From an uncultured Winogradskyella sp. (lineage in GTDB: Bacteria > Bacteroidota > Bacteroidia > Flavobacteriales > Flavobacteriaceae), in the NCBI RefSeq assembly GCF_947496485.1, contig NZ_CANMCZ010000008.1, positions 61,476 through 125,475 on the forward strand: a stretch of 64,000 nt of DNA. Reading direction: 5' to 3'. The notes under the pieces are model-generated. The model had not been told where the DNA came from, made no database searches, and saw only the letters and a program-made list of their open reading frames with translations. Shown here one piece after another: positions 45,967 through 53,913 of this stretch (its first letter is position 1; every line of letters begins with the position of its first letter). The translations under genes were made by a program, and so were the position numbers.

Positions 45967-46605
45967 AGTTTTTTTGGATTCAAAATACATATATCGTTGT
46001 GATGCGTTCTTTCTATAGATAGTCACAGAATCGCCCACAAAGCTCACGATTTTCTTGTTGACAATAGAATTTTCGATAGTGTCCATCGAGTAATAATGTC
46101 TTTTGCGTAATTCACCTTTTTGGTTCAATATGTCTACATAAACGGAATCTTCACTAAATCTTTTAACTTCCCATCTGTATACGTTAGTCAGACTTTTAAA
46201 AATAGGTTTCAGTTTCGTGATTACTTCGTCATTGAAAATTTCTCTTGCTTTTTTAATCGACAGTGAATCGAGATTATGCGTGAAATTCCATACTTGTAAG
46301 TAACTCGATTTGCAATTCCAGTCATCATTCCATTTGACCAATGAATAAATGGATTGACAATCACTTAATGCTACATTGTAATCAATTATAGAATCATTTC
46401 TTTTGATATGGAATTTGTATTCAGGTCTTTTTTGAAATCCGTTTGAAGGAATATCTTTATAGTTCAAGTTAGAGTTGAAAAAAGCATCTTCCAATTTCTC
46501 AACTCTACCGTTAAATTCGAAGCTGAATTCCGAATTCGGAATATCATTTGGAACATAGCAACCACTCAATAAAGTAAATAATATGTAGCCTACAATTCGT
46601 TTCAT
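45943..46605 (-). CDS. Lipoprotein of unknown function in cassette
   Basis: A 220-residue lipoprotein; the signal LFTLLSGCYVP puts the lipidated cysteine at about residue 16. The mature part is tyrosine- and lysine-rich with a mixed pattern and no recognised motif. The C-terminal codons run into the type B site to its left. Flank half-sites read GTTGTGCAAA and GTTTAGCAAA. Function is unknown. Confidence 0.75.
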   Translation of the reverse strand: MKRIVGYILFTLLSGCYVPNDIPNSEFSFEFNGRVEKLEDAFFNSNLNYKDIPSNGFQKRPEYKFHIKRNDSIIDYNVALSDCQSIYSLVKWNDDWNCKSSYLQVWNFTHNLDSLSIKKAREIFNDEVITKLKPIFKSLTNVYRWEVKRFSEDSVYVDILNQKGELRKRHYYSMDTIENSIVNKKIVSFVGDSVTIYRKNASQRYMYFESKKTLHNNLYN

Positions 46606-46613
46606 TCAAATTT

Positions 46614-46751
46614 TGCTAAACGTTGTTGTGTATGGTTAGTTGCGTGGTTAAGTAACTAAATTAGTAAACAAAAACGAACCAGAAAAAATTCCGAAGGAAT
46701 TTTCCAAATAAGCACTTGCCAAAGCAATTAATTATACACAGTGTTGTAAGT
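46614..46751 (-). repeat. Long attC-like palindrome, type B2
   Basis: It begins TGCTAAACGTTGTTGTGTAT, carries AGTAAACAAAAACGAACC and the inner hairpin AAAATTCCGAAGGAATTTTC, and ends ATACACAGTGTTGTAAG. The B2 middle is shared with the sites at 53.8 and 59.6 kb. Confidence 0.85.
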
Positions 46752-46764
46752 AGTGTTTTTTTGC

Positions 46765-47559
46765 TTAATTGCTCAATTTTAAAATTCTAATTGCACCTTG
46801 AATTACCAAAACAAAAACGATTGTTCCAATTATCAAATCAGGTTTGCTTGAACTTAACCAATTTACCAAAAGTCCTGCAATTATGACACCTAAATTGATA
46901 ATCACATCATTCGAGGTGAAAATCATACTTGCTTTCATATGTGCCTCGTCTTTGCTCTTTGACTTTTGCAAAATGTAAAGACAAATTCCGTTTGCAATAA
47001 GTGCGAAAATCGAAACGATTATCATTGTCGAAAAATCAGGAAGTTTCTCGTCTCCTAAAAACCGTCTTAAAACTTCTACGAATCCAATAATCGCAAGAGT
47101 AATTTGAAAATAACCGGCAAGTTTAGCAATCCGCTTTTTCTTTATCAACGTTCGGCCAACGGCAAGCAAACTAATTCCGTACACAAAACTGTCTGCAAGC
47201 ATATCCAAACTATCGGCAACAAGTCCCATTGATTTTGAAATAATTCCAGTTGTCATTTCGATTATAAAAAAAGCAAAATTTATGGCAAGTACAGACCAAA
47301 GTAGTTTTTTCTGATTTTCATTTTCTTTAAATTCTTTTTGGTCGGTTTGTTCCGTTGAGATTTTCTTTCCGCCTAAATTCAGTTCTATAACTGACTTTTC
47401 GATTTGGTCAATTTCCCCGCTGTGAAAAACGGTCAACTTTCTATTCGGAATGTCAAAGTCCAAATTCACAATACTCGAAATTCTGTCCAATTTCATACGG
47501 ATTAAATTTTCCTCCGATGGACAGTCCATTTTCGTAATTTCAAATATTGTTTTGTTCAT
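46765..47559 (-). CDS. CDF-family cation transporter with HMA-like N-terminus, in cassette
   Basis: A 264-residue membrane protein. The first 70 residues form a ferredoxin-like metal-binding domain (FEITKMDCPSEENLIRM), followed by about six helices in cation diffusion facilitator order. Metal-site aspartates appear in SLDMLADSFVYG, while the second site reads FTSNDVIINLGV, with asparagine where an aspartate is more usual. It probably exports a divalent metal, identity unknown. The downstream half-site is GTTGTAAGTAG; the upstream one is not clearly paired because the next repeat has decayed. Confidence 0.88.
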   Translation of the reverse strand: MNKTIFEITKMDCPSEENLIRMKLDRISSIVNLDFDIPNRKLTVFHSGEIDQIEKSVIELNLGGKKISTEQTDQKEFKENENQKKLLWSVLAINFAFFIIEMTTGIISKSMGLVADSLDMLADSFVYGISLLAVGRTLIKKKRIAKLAGYFQITLAIIGFVEVLRRFLGDEKLPDFSTMIIVSIFALIANGICLYILQKSKSKDEAHMKASMIFTSNDVIINLGVIIAGLLVNWLSSSKPDLIIGTIVFVLVIQGAIRILKLSN

Positions 47560-47574
47560 TCAAATTTGTAGGTT

Positions 47575-47720
47575 TTCGGCATTAACCATAATAGTCTCCT
47601 ATAACCTTTAGTTATGGGTTAAATTAGCGTTTATTTTCGGATTGGCACAGACTTTAGCAATTCCGAGTGCATTCGGACGTAGTCGAATCTGCTGTAATTG
47701 CTGTTATGCATTGTTGTAAA
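47575..47720 (-). repeat. Divergent attC-like region
   Basis: Only the right part, GCTGTTATGCATTGTTGTAAA, keeps the CATTGTTG end. The left part near TAACCTTTAGTTATGGGTTA has an inverted repeat unlike the other sites. It is either a decayed site or one from a different family. Confidence 0.45.
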
Positions 47721-47760
47721 TAGTTTTTGACAATATGCTTTCAATAAGTTGTTTGTTTAC

Positions 47761-48768
47761 TTATTTTTTTGATAGTGCCATAATCTTTTCCCAAATATTT
47801 TCGTTGACCAAAACCCCTTCTTTTAAGTTTTTAGTTCTGGTTTGTGAACTTCGTTCTCCTGGATAGTAAATATTGTCTCCCGGGATTATAGGTTCTACGT
47901 CATGAGTAAAATCAATGATTTCTTCTATTAGTTTTTGCTGTAGCCCTTTATCATTAAAAACTTCAGGGTAGATGCAGATATAAACTTGAGAAATGGCGGT
48001 CTCAATTTCTTTTGAACTTATTTTGCAGGTAGAGTTTCCTGCAGATAGTATAGTGGCCAACATATCTAGTATAATAGAAAGGGCAGACCCTTTCCAGTAA
48101 CCGATTGGTAATCCGCGTTCTTTTAATAAAATTTTTTCAGGATCATTAGAGAGTTCATTGTTGTCATCCCAACCTCCATGGTAAGGCAACTTTTGACCTC
48201 TTAATTTATAATCGTTAATCTTACCGAATGCAAATTGTGACATTGCCATGTCTAATACAATATGCCCCTTTTTTCTTGGTATGGATACAACAAAGGGATT
48301 ATTGCCTATTCTGCTGTCTTTTCCACCCCAAGGCGGCATATTTGGTTTAGTATTTGTAAAAAGAATCGAAATACAATTGTCATTAGCGGCTTGTTTTCCA
48401 TATGTTCCACCTCTCATCCAATGATTGGTGTTGCGCAATGCAACCATTCCCATTCCATGCTGTTTTGCTAATTCTATAGCTCTTTTTGTGCACTTTGTTG
48501 CATTTATAATACCAGGACCTAGATTACCATCCCAACGTTCTATGTTGCCAAAAGAAGCCACTTTTTCTGCTTCTGCATCAATTTTAATTACTCCTTTTTC
48601 AATATATTCAATAAAAAGAGGCACACGATTGATTCCATGAGAACTCACACCATCTAATGTGCTTTCTGTAAAAATATTAGCAATTAATTGGGCTTTTTCT
48701 GTGGTGAATTTATACTTAACGAAAAGTTCGTAAAGAACTTTTTGAATGTTTTCGGGTGAAATTCGCAT
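47761..48768 (-). CDS. LDH2-family oxidoreductase, DlgD/YiaK-like, in cassette
   Basis: A 335-residue NAD(P)H-dependent dehydrogenase of the malate/L-lactate (LDH2) family. It closely resembles 2,3-diketo-L-gulonate reductase: STLDGVSSHGINRVPLFIEY, MVALRNTNHWMRGGTYGKQA (with the catalytic histidine), MPPWGGKDSRIGNNPFVVSI and GYWKGSALSIILDMLATILS. It would reduce a 2-oxo-sugar acid. No transport or catabolic genes of that pathway are near, which fits a mobile single-gene cargo. Half-sites are GTTGTAAA on both sides in inverted order. Confidence 0.92.
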   Translation of the reverse strand: MRISPENIQKVLYELFVKYKFTTEKAQLIANIFTESTLDGVSSHGINRVPLFIEYIEKGVIKIDAEAEKVASFGNIERWDGNLGPGIINATKCTKRAIELAKQHGMGMVALRNTNHWMRGGTYGKQAANDNCISILFTNTKPNMPPWGGKDSRIGNNPFVVSIPRKKGHIVLDMAMSQFAFGKINDYKLRGQKLPYHGGWDDNNELSNDPEKILLKERGLPIGYWKGSALSIILDMLATILSAGNSTCKISSKEIETAISQVYICIYPEVFNDKGLQQKLIEEIIDFTHDVEPIIPGDNIYYPGERSSQTRTKNLKEGVLVNENIWEKIMALSKK

Positions 48769-48794
48769 GAATACTTCTGTCTTATTTTAATTGT

Positions 48795-48834
48795 TTACAA
48801 CGTCTTCGTGTATAATTTATACACGGTGTTAGCT
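48795..48834 (-). repeat. Minimal attC-like hairpin (about 40 bp)
   Basis: AACGTCTTCGTGTATAATTT followed by ATACACGGTGTTAG forms one hairpin, GTGTATAA with TTATACAC, between AAC and GTT. The whole middle part of the long sites is gone. It is the shortest site in the array. Confidence 0.75.
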
Positions 48835-48850
48835 GTGGCTTTTTCATTCG

Positions 48851-49900
48851 TTATTTTATGAATTTTTCAAATGTTGTTCCATTGAATTTATATGCTCCGT
48901 TTTCGTGAGTTCCAAGCCAAAGGTCACCTTTGTTATCTTTGTATATGCTGAATAAAGCAATCTGTTTGGCATTGTCTTGAACGGCATAATGTGTAATTTT
49001 CGTTCCATCATATTTCCAAACACCATCAAGATAGGTTACAAACCACAAATTATTATTGTTGTCACTTACTGTTGAAAGATACTCATCCAAACCGCTATCC
49101 TTTTTCCCATCCAAACTGCCTATGCTTTGATGTCTTGTGTAAAACTTGTTGCCTTTTAATGTTGTGCCGTCGTAAACACTATAACGATATTCGGTATTGA
49201 ACCAAAAGTCGCCATTTTTGTCTTCCGCAATTGAACGTACTCCGTTTGCACCTTCGTTGCGAAATTCGGTTATGTCTTCTTCTGTAATCCAGTCAAACGA
49301 CTTTCCATTGTACCGACAAACTCCAACAGGGTTTGTACCAAACCAAATATTCTCTTCTTTATCTTTGTAGATACTGTAAACAGCAAAAGGGTTTGAGAGG
49401 TTTGGTGGATTTGGCAGCTGCAATTCAAATAAAGTAGTACCATTATAACGATATACTTTCCCTGTATTTCCATAAGAGTATTTAAACCACATATCTGTGG
49501 AATCAAGTTTCCAGTTCTCACTGGGAATTGCCTTCAAAGTTGTGAATATCTTTCCGTTAAACTTTGATATTTCCGAGGTTGCGTTTGCGCTTGAAAAATA
49601 AATGTTGCCAAATTTATCTTCTTTTATTTCATCTATTCTGTTGTTTAGCAAACCGTGTTTTGTTGTGTAATTAACTATTGTTTTTCCATCGTATTTATAT
49701 ACTCCAGTTTCCCAGCTACCAAACCAATAATCGTTCTTACTGTCTTGAAAAATTACCATTACGCTATTACCAAGTACTGACACAGTATCACCCTTAACAA
49801 TGTTTTCAGTCTTAACTTGTTTGTTTGAGGTCTGTCCATTACAAGATGTCAATAAAATCAATGCGTTGAAAAAAATAAATATGTTCAATTTCACTTTCAT
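48851..49900 (-). CDS. Beta-propeller lipoprotein (two-component-regulator propeller repeats), in cassette
   Basis: A 349-residue lipoprotein (LILLTSCNGQTS). The mature part consists of about six propeller blades with the pattern FxDSxGNxWFGT...VYKYDGK, for example YKDNKGDLWLGTHENGAYKF near the C-terminus. Such repeats occur in the periplasmic sensor part of hybrid two-component systems, but here no kinase is attached. It probably binds a ligand or protein outside the membrane. Half-sites read GTTAGCT and GTTGGCT. Confidence 0.88.
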   Translation of the reverse strand: MKVKLNIFIFFNALILLTSCNGQTSNKQVKTENIVKGDTVSVLGNSVMVIFQDSKNDYWFGSWETGVYKYDGKTIVNYTTKHGLLNNRIDEIKEDKFGNIYFSSANATSEISKFNGKIFTTLKAIPSENWKLDSTDMWFKYSYGNTGKVYRYNGTTLFELQLPNPPNLSNPFAVYSIYKDKEENIWFGTNPVGVCRYNGKSFDWITEEDITEFRNEGANGVRSIAEDKNGDFWFNTEYRYSVYDGTTLKGNKFYTRHQSIGSLDGKKDSGLDEYLSTVSDNNNNLWFVTYLDGVWKYDGTKITHYAVQDNAKQIALFSIYKDNKGDLWLGTHENGAYKFNGTTFEKFIK

Positions 49901-49934
49901 CTGTTTAATGATTTTTCGGTTGTCCTTGAGTTAT

Positions 49935-50095
49935 AGCCAACGGTATTGTGCATGGTTAGTTGCGTGGTTAAGCAACTAAGTTAGTAAACAAATCACAGAT
50001 TGAAAATTCCAGCGGACACGAGTGAAGCGAACTGGCGCAGCAATTTTCGTAAGTCGGTAGTAACCTAGCAATTAATTATACACGGTGTTAACCAA
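49935..50095 (-). repeat. Long attC-like palindrome, type B, with apical insertion
   Basis: It has type B arms (GCATGGTTAGTTGCGTGG on the left, AATTAATTATACACGGTG on the right), but about 27 bases (GACACGAGTGAAGCGAACTG and following) are inserted at the tip of the inner hairpin between CCAGCG and CAATTTTCG. About 161 bp. Confidence 0.85.
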
Positions 50096-50609
50096 CGTTT
50101 TTTATTCGATTTCTATATTTCCATTTGAATTTCAATCGACTCCAAAATGAATTCCATTCGTGACGAATTCCGCCCAATTCCCAATTCACGTCAAATTTTT
50201 TGGTATCATTTTTTCGATAATTTGGAAGTCCGATTTTACAATGTAACATTGGATTATTCTCTTTTACTGTTTCATAAAAGTCAGACTCAAGTGATGATTT
50301 CGGATAGTACTGAATTTCAATTATTGTACTTTCCTTTTTGCTTTTATATACGTACAAGTTTATATCGTACAGATTTTCATAAATGTCTTTTAATTCAGCC
50401 GTTATTTGCTCAAGCGATTTGGTTTTTTTCTTTTCGTTTACTTTTTTACGTTCAATTCGTCTATCAAAAAAGTTCCGCTCGTCATTTATTATTTCCGAAA
50501 TTATGTAACTAGTATTATCTGAAATTTTATTCCAACAAGAATTTCTCGCCATTTCTAATAGGGAAGAAGTGGCTTCTCTTAAACTTTGTTCGAGGTTTTC
50601 CTTTTTCAA
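50088..50609 (-). CDS. Soluble protein of unknown function, second gene of a two-gene cassette
   Basis: A 173-residue basic protein with a long lysine/glutamate-rich helix in the middle (ERKKVNEKKKTKSLEQITAE) and a C-terminal part rich in W, R and K (GGIRHEWNSFWSRLKFKWK). There is no signal peptide. Its start lies three bases after the stop of the 97-98-residue gene upstream, and both lie between one pair of half-sites (GTTAACCAAC and GTTACCCAAC). Such close pairing suggests a functional pair, for example toxin and immunity or antitoxin, but no motif supports a specific call. Confidence 0.7.
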   Translation of the reverse strand: MKKENLEQSLREATSSLLEMARNSCWNKISDNTSYIISEIINDERNFFDRRIERKKVNEKKKTKSLEQITAELKDIYENLYDINLYVYKSKKESTIIEIQYYPKSSLESDFYETVKENNPMLHCKIGLPNYRKNDTKKFDVNWELGGIRHEWNSFWSRLKFKWKYRNRIKNVG

Positions 50610-50612
50610 TTA

Positions 50613-50909
50613 TTAAGCATCAAATTCCACATAATGTATTAATCGGTCGCATTTTTTTTCAAGAGTGGGATATTGTGGAGATACACCTTCCATAAATTCT
50701 TTTATTAAGAAAGCTTCCATAAAATATTCGAAACCAGGACATTTCTTTTCTGTGACTTCAAAAGTTTTCCATTCCAACTCTTCTTCAGTTAAATTCAGGA
50801 TCGTAACTTCTGAATCAGGAAGAAACTGATCACCAATTCTTTTGACATAAAGAACAGATTCTTCATCAATTTCCTCAATGTTTTGTAAAAATTCTATTAG
50901 TTTCATCAA
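50613..50909 (-). CDS. Small acidic protein, first gene of a two-gene cassette
   Basis: A 98-residue (or 97 from the second ATG) very acidic protein beginning MKLIEFLQNIEEIDEESVLY. It contains FEVTEKKCPGFEYFMEAFLI and ends LIHYVEFDA. It has no signal or membrane segment. Its acidity next to a basic partner gene with a three-base gap resembles antitoxin/immunity pairs. The family is not recognised and the role is inference. Confidence 0.72.
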   Translation of the reverse strand: MMKLIEFLQNIEEIDEESVLYVKRIGDQFLPDSEVTILNLTEEELEWKTFEVTEKKCPGFEYFMEAFLIKEFMEGVSPQYPTLEKKCDRLIHYVEFDA

Positions 50910-50912
50910 ATG

Positions 50913-51047
50913 TTGGGTAACGGTCTAGTGTATGATTTCGTTGCGTGTTTCAGCAACTAAATTAGTAAATACAAACCGAATAGAAAATCCGTGAGGATTT
51001 TCGTAAGTAGGCGAGTACTAGCAATTAATTATACACGTTGTTGCCAT
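50913..51047 (-). repeat. Long attC-like palindrome, type B
   Basis: Ends TTGGGTAACGGTCTAGTG and ATTATACACGTTGTTGCC, inner hairpin GAAAATCCGTGAGGATTTTC, which is the type A apex on type B arms. It is thus a chimera of the two types. Confidence 0.85.
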
Positions 51048-51249
51048 TTCGTTGTTTTTCATAGTTCAAATTTTCCAATTCAGTTCCGATTTCCGATTTT
51101 CAGTATTTAAGTGAATTCGGTCAGCGTTATATTCCGCAACTTGCTAAATTCCGCTTTCAATTAGGTTTTTTCAAATCAAATTCTGATTCCGCAAGCAAGC
51201 TAAAAAGTCAGAATTAACTTTAATCAACATTTGAGTGAGAATTCAGAGT
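51048..51249. other. Non-coding part of a cassette
   Basis: This 200-base stretch lies inside a cassette, between its left half-site (GTTGCCATT) and the small membrane protein gene. It is rich in TTCCGATTT-like words and shows no open frame of note and no clear hairpin. It may be the remains of a gene. Confidence 0.4.
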
Positions 51250-51450
51250 TTAACTAGATTCTTTTTCAGACTTTTTTATATTGTAATAACTTGCAAAAGA
51301 TGAAACAGTCATAATTAACCATCCTAATCTAAAAAGCCAAATACTTCCAAATAATGAACCAGGTTCAGAATCGAAAATCGAGCTAATAAATACTATTCCA
51401 GTTAAAATTCCAGATATTAAGAATAAAGTTTTTTTGTTTTTTGTTGTCAT
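51250..51450 (-). CDS. 66-residue membrane protein in cassette
   Basis: I start the gene at the ATG at 51450 (MTTKNKKTLFLISG); the longer frame upstream translates the attC-like site and is not real. Two hydrophobic segments are present (FLISGILTGIVFISSIF and WLFRLGWLIMTVSSFASYY), separated by a short acidic loop. The half-sites GTTGCCATT and AATGGCAAC flank it. Function is unknown. Confidence 0.7.
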   Translation of the reverse strand: MTTKNKKTLFLISGILTGIVFISSIFDSEPGSLFGSIWLFRLGWLIMTVSSFASYYNIKKSEKESS

Positions 51451-51493
51451 AAAATTAAGTTTAGTTAGTTTTTCGGTTTTTTTCGCCAATGAA

Positions 51494-51624
51494 TGGCAAC
51501 GTGTTCGTGTATGATGCCGTTGCATCTGCACTAAGATAGCAAATAGAGGAGAACCCATTGTTCAGAAGCGAAAGAAATTCCGATAGGAATTTCCGAGCAA
51601 TGAACTATACACGTTGCTGGCAAT
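51494..51624 (-). repeat. Long attC-like palindrome, type C
   Basis: Ends TGGCAACGTGTTCGTGTATG and ACTATACACGTTGCTGGCAA; inner hairpin GAAATTCCGATAGGAATTTC with the AAGATAGCAAATAG middle, shared with the 57.1 and 61.0 kb sites. About 131 bp. Confidence 0.85.
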
Positions 51625-51626
51625 AG

Positions 51627-52427
51627 TTATTTTTCATATTTACAATTAGTTCCTTCGTCAAAAGAACCATCAGTATCACAAGTCTTAATTAACTTTCCGT
51701 TTTTATAATATTTTTTGATGGTATATTTTCTATTTTTCATAAAGGTTTCTACTTTGTCAAACCCTTCAAAATTGTAATGAGTATTTGTTAACCCATTTAC
51801 TTTTTCATCATTTACATATTCAATTCTCGAATATTGTTTTCCGTCTTTTCTATTATGAATATGTAATCCTTGTTTTAAGCCGAAAATGTCAACAAAGTTT
51901 ATGGTATCATTGTCTATAACTGAAAATGCTGGTCGTTTTCTAATTACTTTAAATTTATGTTTAGATTGGGTTATTTTTTTTCCGTTTAGAATTATAACAT
52001 AATCTTTGTTTTCAAGTCCACTTATCTTATAAGATAGATTAAATACACAATCACAATCGGCTCGTGGTTCAGTCCATTCTTCAGTAATAATTTCAGTAGA
52101 ATCACTCTGTTTCTCTTTATAAATTCGACGTTCTCTTTTACCGTGAAAGTTTAAATTTAGTGTGTCATTTTTCAGTTCGATTTCGCCTTCTTGAGTTCCA
52201 ATACAGTTAGCTACTGCAAAAATTTTGTATAGATGATAATCATTGTCCTTATTAATCTCTAAAATTCGATTTTGTAATTTATATAAATTTTCAAAATATA
52301 TTTCTTCTTGGCATTCACTAGAATTATATTCTAATAGTTCAGGTTGAGATTCCGAATTACAGCTAAAATTGACGAAAAATGAACTAATGAGAGCTAGATA
52401 TTTTATATTTTTCGAAAAGTTGCTCAT
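51627..52427 (-). CDS. Lipoprotein of unknown function in cassette
   Basis: The 266-residue product is started at the ATG at 52427 (MSNFSKNIKYLALIS), giving a lipoprotein signal ending VNFSCNSE. The longer frame upstream runs through the palindromic site. The mature part holds beta-rich segments, a DCDCVF cysteine pair and a C-terminal part resembling MORN/YwqK-like repeats (KTFMKNRKYTIKKYYKNGKL-type pattern). Half-sites are GTTGGCAATA-like on the left (with one change, GCTGGCAATA) and TATTGCCAAC on the right. Function unknown. Confidence 0.78.
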   Translation of the reverse strand: MSNFSKNIKYLALISSFFVNFSCNSESQPELLEYNSSECQEEIYFENLYKLQNRILEINKDNDYHLYKIFAVANCIGTQEGEIELKNDTLNLNFHGKRERRIYKEKQSDSTEIITEEWTEPRADCDCVFNLSYKISGLENKDYVIILNGKKITQSKHKFKVIRKRPAFSVIDNDTINFVDIFGLKQGLHIHNRKDGKQYSRIEYVNDEKVNGLTNTHYNFEGFDKVETFMKNRKYTIKKYYKNGKLIKTCDTDGSFDEGTNCKYEK

Positions 52428-52431
52428 AATT

Positions 52432-52569
52432 ATTGCCAACGTCTTCGTGTATGGTTTCGTTGCGTGTTTCAGCAATAAAGTTAGCAAACAAATCACTGAT
52501 AGAAAATTCCAGCGGAATTTTCGTAAGTAAGCTCTAACTAGCAATGAATTATACACATTGTTGGCAATA
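52432..52569 (-). repeat. Long attC-like palindrome, type B
   Basis: Ends ATTGCCAACGTCTTCGTGTA and TTATACACATTGTTGGCAAT; inner hairpin AAAATTCCAGCGGAATTTTC. Here both ends of the site happen to match, because two neighbouring cassettes carry the same half-site class. Confidence 0.88.
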
Positions 52570-52570
52570 G

Positions 52571-53761
52571 TTATTTTATTCGATTCGCCGTTTGTTCACT
52601 TTCAATAAATCCATTTAAAAGAGCAACTCTATTAACTACTTCTGTCGAATCTCTCAAAAATCGCATAGAAGCATCCATTTGTTGCATATAAAATTGATTT
52701 GTAGATTGGGGTACAAGATATGTTTTGTTAGGTCCCATTAACACAAATAGACTATCATTTGAATGTAGTACTTCAAAATTTACATTTTCATTTAGCGAAT
52801 AGTTACCAATAAAATCTTTCAAAATAGTTTTATCTATATCAAATGGTATTCTTGATAAAGGAAGTCTATATTCTTTATCCTCAAGTATTGAACCAATACT
52901 ATTTGAAATTTCCTTTGCAACAGGATGCCTTCGGTTGCTTAAAACAATTATTGATGTTTTATTTTGTGGATTATTTACTGCTGAATAACTGAAGCCATCA
53001 TCTTCTATATAACCCTCTATCTCTAATTTATTTTCGGAATTTGAACTAATGATTTTTGCCAAATCATTTGCCGTTGATTTTAGTCCATTGCTGAATGTGT
53101 TTTCCGAATTTGAAACTGGTGATTTTTGTAATTCAAGTCCATTGCCTTGATAGTTATGATAAAGATAACCAATAGCTAAATCCGAACTTGCCTTTTGGAA
53201 ATATGTATTTTCCAATTCCAAATTGTTACTATATTCCTCAATGTTTTCTTGGAAACTTTTTCCGCTTATGTTTTCAATAAGTAATCCTAAACTATTATAG
53301 TCTAAATCACTCTCCTCAGATTTTCCCGAAGATTCTATTACTGAATTGGGTTTATGATTTAGTAAGTCATTTATTGTTAATTCAGATTTTGTTTCTGGAA
53401 TGTATTTAGATATGTTGTCTGATAATTGAAATTTGTCTTCAATAACCATTTCACGAATAATATTAACAATTATTAATTCCGAAATTTTGCCAACTCTAAA
53501 AGAGGTTTTATTTGAAAAAGGTTTATTGTTTTCATAATCGGCTAAACCAAAGTTATTACTGTATAGAATTGAATCTCCTTTAGTTACCAATATAACTCCA
53601 CTAAATCGGTTTAATTCAAGATAGCGATTTCCTAAACTATTAATCTTTTCGGTTTTCAGTTGCTCCAGATTTTCAATTCCAGTTTTAGTTTCCGTTTTAC
53701 AAGCAAGGAAACTTATCATTAAAAACGAAAGATAAAATAGCTTGTTCATCAGTTTCTTCAT
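52571..53761 (-). CDS. Beta-lactamase-fold lipoprotein lacking the SxxK motif, in cassette
   Basis: A 396-residue lipoprotein (LSFLMISFLACKTE) with the layout of serine beta-lactamase-like hydrolases: ILVTKGDSILYSNNFGLADY, TSFRVGKISELIIVNIIREM, LSDNISKYIPETKSELTIND LLNH in two parts, and LGLLIENISGKSFQENI. Where active relatives have SISK, this protein has KISE, so the catalytic serine-lysine pair is lost, and the YxN box is also altered (DYNSLG). It is probably a non-catalytic binding protein. I prefer the ATG at 53761 since the one at 53773 lies within the adjacent site. Half-sites are GTTGGCAATA. Confidence 0.85.
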   Translation of the reverse strand: MKKLMNKLFYLSFLMISFLACKTETKTGIENLEQLKTEKINSLGNRYLELNRFSGVILVTKGDSILYSNNFGLADYENNKPFSNKTSFRVGKISELIIVNIIREMVIEDKFQLSDNISKYIPETKSELTINDLLNHKPNSVIESSGKSEESDLDYNSLGLLIENISGKSFQENIEEYSNNLELENTYFQKASSDLAIGYLYHNYQGNGLELQKSPVSNSENTFSNGLKSTANDLAKIISSNSENKLEIEGYIEDDGFSYSAVNNPQNKTSIIVLSNRRHPVAKEISNSIGSILEDKEYRLPLSRIPFDIDKTILKDFIGNYSLNENVNFEVLHSNDSLFVLMGPNKTYLVPQSTNQFYMQQMDASMRFLRDSTEVVNRVALLNGFIESEQTANRIK

Positions 53762-53764
53762 AAT

Positions 53765-53905
53765 TATTGCCAACGGTTTTGTGTATGGTTAGTTGCGTGT
53801 TTCAGCAACTAATTTAGTAAACAAAAACGAACGCGAGAAAATTCCGAAGGAATTTTCCAAATAAGCACTTGCCAAAGCAATTAACTATACACGTTGTTGG
53901 CAATA
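53765..53905 (-). repeat. Long attC-like palindrome, type B2
   Basis: Ends ATTGCCAACGGTTTTGTGTA and CTATACACGTTGTTGGCAAT; middle AACAAAAACGAACGCG and inner hairpin AAAATTCCGAAGGAATTTTC. Nearly identical to the site at 59.6 kb. Confidence 0.88.
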
Positions 53906-53913
53906 GTTATTTT

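Noticed and set aside
51450..51558. Long N-terminus for the 66-residue membrane protein
   Set aside because: The extra frame translates the attC-like site and reads as low-quality sequence; the internal ATG gives a clean membrane protein.
52428..52556. Extended N-terminus of the lipoprotein gene at 51627
   Set aside because: The extension crosses the palindromic site, while the ATG at 52427 starts a good lipoprotein signal.
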